Below, piece after piece: positions 35,917 to 39,420 of a stretch of DNA of 39,420 nt. Positions within the stretch are counted from its first letter, which is position 1. Each line of letters starts with the position of its first letter. Under the pieces are notes generated by a model. That model ran no database searches. It had not been told where the DNA came from and was given only the letters and a program-made list of their open reading frames with translations. The translations under genes and the position numbers were made by a program. The stretch comes from a virus: positions 1 to 39,420 of the IMG/VR virus record IMGVR_UViG_3300020197_000058; one strand, given 5' to 3'.

Positions 35917-36878
35917 AAATTGCATTGATAGGTCCAGGCATCATAGAAATCCCACCTAAAGGATGGGGTGCTGTTGAAAGTTTGATCTGGGATTATGCAA
36001 CAGAGTTGACTGAGTTGGGACATGAAGGTGTTATTATTAATACTCCAGATCCAAATCAAATTATACTAGAACTAAAGCAAGATGATTTTGATTTTATACA
36101 TGTTCATTATGATATGTTTTATCCTCTCATGGATTACATTTATTCTACGTATCCTAAAACAAAACTTGCGATAAGTTCCCATTATCCATATATTGATCAA
36201 CCAGATAGGCATCAGTACGATGGATACTATCGTGTCTATGATTGGTTAATTCATAATGATAAGTATTACAATTTTTGTATTTCCAAAAAGGATTATGAAA
36301 CATTTAAAAAAGATGGAGCATCAACTGATAAACTTTTAGTTTGTGAAAATGGTGCATCACATCGTACTTATTCATTTCAAGAAAAGGCATCTAAACCAGA
36401 TAAAACTTTATACCTTGGAAAAATTGAATTAAGAAAAAGGCAGTATCTTTATCAAAAAATAGATAGCATAGATTTTGTTGGGCACTATACCAACACAACA
36501 TCATTTGATCCAAATAAAAATTATCTTGGAGAGTGGGAGCACGAATATAAGTTGCAACATGTCACCGATTATGGTAATATGTTACTTCTATCTGATGGAG
36601 AGAATGGAACTCCTCTTGTAATTAAAGAGGCACTAATATGTGGGTTGGGTGTAGTTGTATCTCAGTATGCAGCACATGACTTAGATCAATCTCTACCTTT
36701 TGTTACAGTTATTCCGGATGATAAATGGGATGATATTGAATTTGTAAATCAAAAACTGATTGAAAATAGAAAAATTTCTATTTCAATGCGAAAAAAAATA
36801 CGTGATTATGGTGTAAATAATTTTTCATGGGAACACTTAGTTAAGATTTACGTTAAAAACATTGAGGAAATGAAATGA
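35913..36878 (+). CDS. GT4-type (GT-B) glycosyltransferase
   Basis: A 321-residue GT-B enzyme. The start MKIALIGPGIIEIPPKGWGA, then VESLIWDYATELTELGHE, is the GT4 N-terminal motif with the G-G-(x)-E-like donor/acceptor loop. ENGASHRTY near 150 and LYLGKIELRKRQYLYQ near 166 mark the second domain. LLLSDGENGTPLVIKEALICGLGVVVS near 230 carries the E-x7-E motif of retaining GT-B enzymes. It is a close paralogue of the N-terminal half of the next gene and overlaps it by four bases. Confidence 0.86.
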   Translation: MKIALIGPGIIEIPPKGWGAVESLIWDYATELTELGHEGVIINTPDPNQIILELKQDDFDFIHVHYDMFYPLMDYIYSTYPKTKLAISSHYPYIDQPDRHQYDGYYRVYDWLIHNDKYYNFCISKKDYETFKKDGASTDKLLVCENGASHRTYSFQEKASKPDKTLYLGKIELRKRQYLYQKIDSIDFVGHYTNTTSFDPNKNYLGEWEHEYKLQHVTDYGNMLLLSDGENGTPLVIKEALICGLGVVVSQYAAHDLDQSLPFVTVIPDDKWDDIEFVNQKLIENRKISISMRKKIRDYGVNNFSWEHLVKIYVKNIEEMK

Positions 36879-38641
36879 AGATAAGTATTGTTGGTCCTGG
36901 GTTAATGCCAATTCCCCCCAAAGGATGGGGTGCTGTGGAGAGTTTAATATGGGACATGAACAATGCTCTTCAAGAACTTGGACATGAAGTTCAAATTGTA
37001 AATACCACTGATGCAAACGAAGTTTTAAAACAAATTAATAATTTTAATCCCGACTTTGTTCATGTAAATTATGATGATTTTATTGTCTTATATCCATTCA
37101 TTGATAAACCAAAGGCAATGACATCTCACTTTGGTTATCTGGAAAGACCAGACATGATGAGTTCTTATGTAAACATTTTTAATAAGTTTACAGAGATTAA
37201 GCCAAACATCTTTTGTCTTTCTGAAGGAATTAAAAAAATCTATAAAATTTTTAGTTCTTTTCCAGATGAAAAACTTTTTGTTTCACCAAATGGTGTAAAC
37301 TTAGATGTGTTTAGATTTACACTTGAACCAAAGTATGCTGATCGCAGTATCTATCTTGCAAAGATAGATTATAGAAAGAGGCAAAATTTATTTCAAGAGA
37401 TTCAAAGTCTTTATTTTGCGGGAAACATTGTAGACGAAAGGTACAATACTAAAAATAATTATCTTGGAGAGTGGTCAAAGGAGAAACTCTTTCAAGAGTT
37501 AACAGATTACGGAAATCTTGTGCTTCTTTCTGATGGAGAGGCACATTCTCTTGTAGTTATGGAAGCATTTGCTGCTGGACTTGGTGTTGTGATTAGTGAG
37601 TTCGCAACAGCAAATTTAGATTTAACTAAGGATTTTATCACTATAATTCCTGAGAAGAAAATCAATGACATAAAATTTGTAGAAGATGCTATAATTAAAA
37701 ACAGAGAATACTCCATACAACACCGTGAAGAAATCAGAGAATATGCAAAACAATTTGAGTGGAAAAATGTTTTGCAAAAACATTACATACCAAACATTGA
37801 AAAACTTATTCAAGAACAACAAACACAAAAATTGATGACTTATAGTGTAAATTACTTGGAGAATAATAAAGCTAAGCCTAAACTTTCTGGATTTGGACCT
37901 CTGTACTACATCAATCTTGATGAACAACCAGAAAGAAATGCTGAGATGCAAAGAATGCTTGATTACTGGGGAATCAGTGCTACTCGTATTTCTGCTTATG
38001 ATGGTAGAAATGATGATTTAAGTGAAATTATTTCGGGTCGTTATCCGGAGGGAGTTACATCTGGAGAAGTTGGATGTGTAACATCACATCTCAAAGCAAT
38101 TAAGCATTGGTATGAAACATCAAATACAGATTATGCTATTTTTGCTGAGGATGATGTTAGTTTTGATACTGCAAGATTTTGGAAATTTTCTTGGAAAGAT
38201 TTCTTTTCTAAAATTCCTTATGACTGGGATTGTGTGCAACTTGCAATTATCAATCCTGGAGCAGTCTATGCCAACTTACATCAAAGGTGGGTGAATGATT
38301 TTTCTACAGCTTGCTACATGATCACTCGACATCATGCAGAAAAATTAATTAAATATCATTGTAGAGGAGACAAATACAAATTGGATAATGGTGTTGCTCC
38401 TCGTGCCGTTGCTGACGATCTGATTTATAATTGTGGAAAGACTTATGCAATTCCACTTTTTCATTATAAAATTGAATTAGGATCATCTATTCACCCAGAA
38501 CATCTTGAAATTTTTCATCGTTCCTCTTATACGGGTATTTTAGATTATTGGAGGGAGACCGCTTCAAGAATGGAAGATCAAATGGTATTATTTAATTATG
38601 ATCCATATCTTGGAAGACTTCCACCAGAAGCTAATAAATGA
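36875..38641 (+). CDS. Fused GT4-GT25 glycosyltransferase
   Basis: A 588-residue two-enzyme fusion. Residues 1-315 are GT4, paralogous to the previous gene (shared PPKGWGAVESLIWD, LAKIDYRKRQNL, LLSDGEAHSLVVMEAFAAGLG). A linker of about 25 polar residues follows. Residues 345-588 are a GT25 (LPS beta-1,4-galactosyltransferase LgtB/glycan) domain: LYYINLDEQPERNAEM, GEVGCVTSHLKAIKHW, YAIFAEDDVSF near 421 (E-D-D metal site) and CYMITRHHAEKLI. The domains could act one after the other on the same chain. It is the last gene of the sugar cluster. Confidence 0.88.
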   Translation: MKISIVGPGLMPIPPKGWGAVESLIWDMNNALQELGHEVQIVNTTDANEVLKQINNFNPDFVHVNYDDFIVLYPFIDKPKAMTSHFGYLERPDMMSSYVNIFNKFTEIKPNIFCLSEGIKKIYKIFSSFPDEKLFVSPNGVNLDVFRFTLEPKYADRSIYLAKIDYRKRQNLFQEIQSLYFAGNIVDERYNTKNNYLGEWSKEKLFQELTDYGNLVLLSDGEAHSLVVMEAFAAGLGVVISEFATANLDLTKDFITIIPEKKINDIKFVEDAIIKNREYSIQHREEIREYAKQFEWKNVLQKHYIPNIEKLIQEQQTQKLMTYSVNYLENNKAKPKLSGFGPLYYINLDEQPERNAEMQRMLDYWGISATRISAYDGRNDDLSEIISGRYPEGVTSGEVGCVTSHLKAIKHWYETSNTDYAIFAEDDVSFDTARFWKFSWKDFFSKIPYDWDCVQLAIINPGAVYANLHQRWVNDFSTACYMITRHHAEKLIKYHCRGDKYKLDNGVAPRAVADDLIYNCGKTYAIPLFHYKIELGSSIHPEHLEIFHRSSYTGILDYWRETASRMEDQMVLFNYDPYLGRLPPEANK

Positions 38642-38644
38642 TAC

Positions 38645-38674
38645 TTGACAAAATCTTAAAAAATGTGTTAAGAT
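38645..38674 (+). promoter_or_regulatory. Probable sigma-70 promoter before the secreted-protein gene
   Basis: A perfect -35 TTGACA (38645-38650), then an 18-base spacer and a weak -10 TAAGAT (38669-38674). It lies just after the sugar cluster. Confidence 0.5.
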
Positions 38675-38678
38675 TACT

Positions 38679-38698
38679 TGCCCTTAATTTTTTGGGCA
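38679..38698 (+). terminator. Hairpin TGCCC...GGGCA in the leader of the secreted-protein gene
   Basis: TGCCC (38679-38683) pairs with GGGCA (38694-38698) around a T-rich ten-base loop, with no T run after it. A related hairpin precedes the paralogous gene at 39279. It may be a leader structure of the duplicated module rather than a terminator. Confidence 0.4.
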
Positions 38699-38720
38699 CT
38701 ATCCTATGTTTTTAATTTTT

Positions 38721-39098
38721 ATGAAACAATTCCTTGCTCTTGCTGTTCTCCCTATGATGACAGCACCTGCTATGGCAGCTCCTTACGTGGAGTCGAAGAC
38801 CACTGTAGGTCTTTCTGATGGCACCTACAAAGGTTCCCAGACTGAACTTCGTGTTGGTTACGAAGAGAAAGTTGCTCCTACTGTAACTCTCTATGGTGAA
38901 ATCGGTCCTGGTTATGAGTGGACGGCGGTTGATGGATACCTGCAGGGCACTGGTGAAACCGTTGTCGTTGGTGAAGTTGGTGTAACGGTGCAAGCATCCG
39001 AACGTGTTAGCATCAATGCTAAAGTTGGTGGTGAGTACGGTAACACTAGCGAACTCTTTGACCTTGGTGGCGAACTGAAAGTTCGTTACTCTTTCTGA
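38721..39098 (+). CDS. Secreted beta-rich protein, outer-membrane-barrel-like
   Basis: A 125-residue protein with a signal peptide (MKQFLALAVLPMMTAPAMA, cut before APYV). The mature part is made of alternating strands with Gly and aromatic residues (TELRVGYEEKV, VTLYGEIGPGYEW, VVVGEVGVTVQ, ELKVRYSF) and ends in Phe, as outer-membrane barrels do. The start at 38721 rather than ATG 38706 is supported by the paralogous N-terminus at 39279. Codon use is richer in GC than the neighbours, suggesting high expression or a different origin. No ribosome site is clear. Confidence 0.78.
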   Translation: MKQFLALAVLPMMTAPAMAAPYVESKTTVGLSDGTYKGSQTELRVGYEEKVAPTVTLYGEIGPGYEWTAVDGYLQGTGETVVVGEVGVTVQASERVSINAKVGGEYGNTSELFDLGGELKVRYSF

Positions 39099-39110
39099 TA
39101 ACATAGGGGG

Positions 39111-39139
39111 TTGACATACTCCCACCCTCCCTATATACT
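39111..39139 (+). promoter_or_regulatory. Sigma-70 promoter before tRNA-Ser, -10 inside a perfect inverted repeat
   Basis: TTGACA (39111-39116), a 17-base spacer and TATACT (39134-39139). The inverted repeat ACCCTCCC (39124-39131) and GGGAGGGT (39140-39147) encloses the -10 box exactly. Confidence 0.85.
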
Positions 39140-39153
39140 GGGAGGGTAAACAT

Positions 39154-39238
39154 GGAAAGGTGGCCGAGTGGTTTAAGGCAGCAGTCTTGAAAACTGCCGA
39201 TGTGAAAGCATCCGTTGGTTCGAATCCAACCACTTCCG
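39154..39238 (+). tRNA. tRNA-Ser (UGA), copy 2
   Basis: Anticodon stem GCAGT/ACTGC with loop CTTGAAA, a long variable arm (GATG-TGAAAG-CATC) and T-arm GTTGG-TTCGAAT-CCAAC. The acceptor GGAAAGG with CACTTCC has two mismatched positions (5-68 and 6-67). It has its own consensus promoter. It repeats the anticodon of the tRNA at 22999 but is not a recent copy. Confidence 0.9.
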
Positions 39239-39239
39239 T

Positions 39240-39256
39240 TGCCCTTTGGGCATTTT
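39240..39256 (+). terminator. Terminator or processing hairpin after tRNA-Ser
   Basis: TGCCC (39240-39244) pairs with GGGCA (39248-39252) around TTT, then TTTT. It is the downstream member of the repeated TGCCC/GGGCA leader hairpin. Confidence 0.65.
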
Positions 39257-39278
39257 GTAAACATAACATTAGAAAAAT

Positions 39279-39420
39279 ATGAAACAATTGCTTGCCCTTG
39301 CTGCTCTTCCTTTTATGGCAGCACCTGTGATGGAAGCACCTGTTATGGCAGCTCCTCGTGTGAAAACAAAAATCTCTCGTCCTATTAAAATGAAAGACAA
39401 TCTAACTGGAATCAAAATCA
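39279..39420 (+). CDS. Second secreted-protein gene, cut by the window end
   Basis: Begins MKQLLALAALPFMAAPVMEA then PVMAAPRVKTK, a signal peptide closely related to that at 38721 (MKQFLALAVLPMMTAPAMAAP) with an extra PVMEA/PVMAA repeat. The mature part starts basic (KTKISRPIKMKDN) and runs out of the window without a stop. It is probably a paralogue from a local duplication, though only the signal region can be compared. Confidence 0.78.
   Translation, partial: MKQLLALAALPFMAAPVMEAPVMAAPRVKTKISRPIKMKDNLTGIKI

Noticed and set aside
38712-39287. Long antisense frames over tRNA-Ser and the secreted-protein gene (38712-39287 and 39046-39264, minus strand)
   Set aside because: They translate the reverse of tRNA-Ser into the familiar false-ORF signature (WIRTNG and similar) and lie opposite better-supported features. 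No ribosome site.
1-39420. CRISPR arrays, insertion sequences, integrase or attachment sites
   Set aside because: None seen by eye: no regularly spaced repeats, no transposase or integrase motifs, and no gene interrupted.

Overview
This window is about 39 kb of an AT-rich genome of a T4-like marine cyanophage, a myovirus that probably infects Synechococcus or Prochlorococcus. The evidence is a T4-type replication set in cyanophage order (gp44 tail, gp62, RegA, gp43, UvsX, gp41, gp61, NrdA, NrdB), cyanophage auxiliary genes (Hsp20, MazG, 2OG-Fe(II) oxygenase, Dps-like, tail-lysozyme-like), T4-type late promoters (TATAAATA), ten tRNA or tRNA-like genes and a glutamine riboswitch of the kind known from marine cyanobacteria and their phages. 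Every protein gene seen is on the + strand. Both ends of the window cut a gene.

Layout. 1-8.7 kb: clamp loader, RegA, Hsp20, a very short gene with a capsid-targeting-like N-terminus, then a compact early operon (two small Sm-like proteins, DNA polymerase, recombinase, oxygenase, helicase, MazG) behind a consensus sigma-70 promoter. 8.7-14.4 kb: late-type genes placed inside the replication cluster (a possible nuclease, a nucleotidyltransferase, a proline-rich protein, a virion-type protein and membrane proteins), preceded by late-promoter octamers. 14.4-18.9 kb: primase and class Ia ribonucleotide reductase. 18.9-25.6 kb: an accessory region with an NtcA-like box, a glutamine riboswitch, five micro-ORFs, a small nuclease, a secreted lysozyme, nine tRNA or tRNA-like genes and Dps, methyltransferase and Phd-like genes. 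25.6-38.6 kb: fourteen tightly packed, mostly overlapping sugar-nucleotide and glycosyltransferase genes. 38.6 kb to the end: two copies of a secreted-protein module around a second tRNA-Ser.

How it fits together. The first 19 kb makes dNTPs and copies DNA. The riboswitch operon looks like a nitrogen-sensing switch on phage micro-proteins: an NtcA-type palindrome upstream of the promoter and a glutamine aptamer in the leader. The 13-kb sugar cluster carries a GDP-mannose 3,5-epimerase homologue with the full catalytic set, a GT11 alpha-1,2-fucosyltransferase-like enzyme directly followed by a GT6 (ABO blood-group type) transferase, a kinase plus nucleotidyltransferase-HAD pair, and several GT-A/GT-B enzymes including a GT4-GT25 fusion. 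It could build a blood-group-like glycan, possibly with L-galactose in place of L-fucose. Transcription signals are unusually compact, with promoters repeatedly overlapping terminators or inverted repeats.

Limits: family assignments come from motifs read by eye, without database searches. RNA folds were paired by hand.
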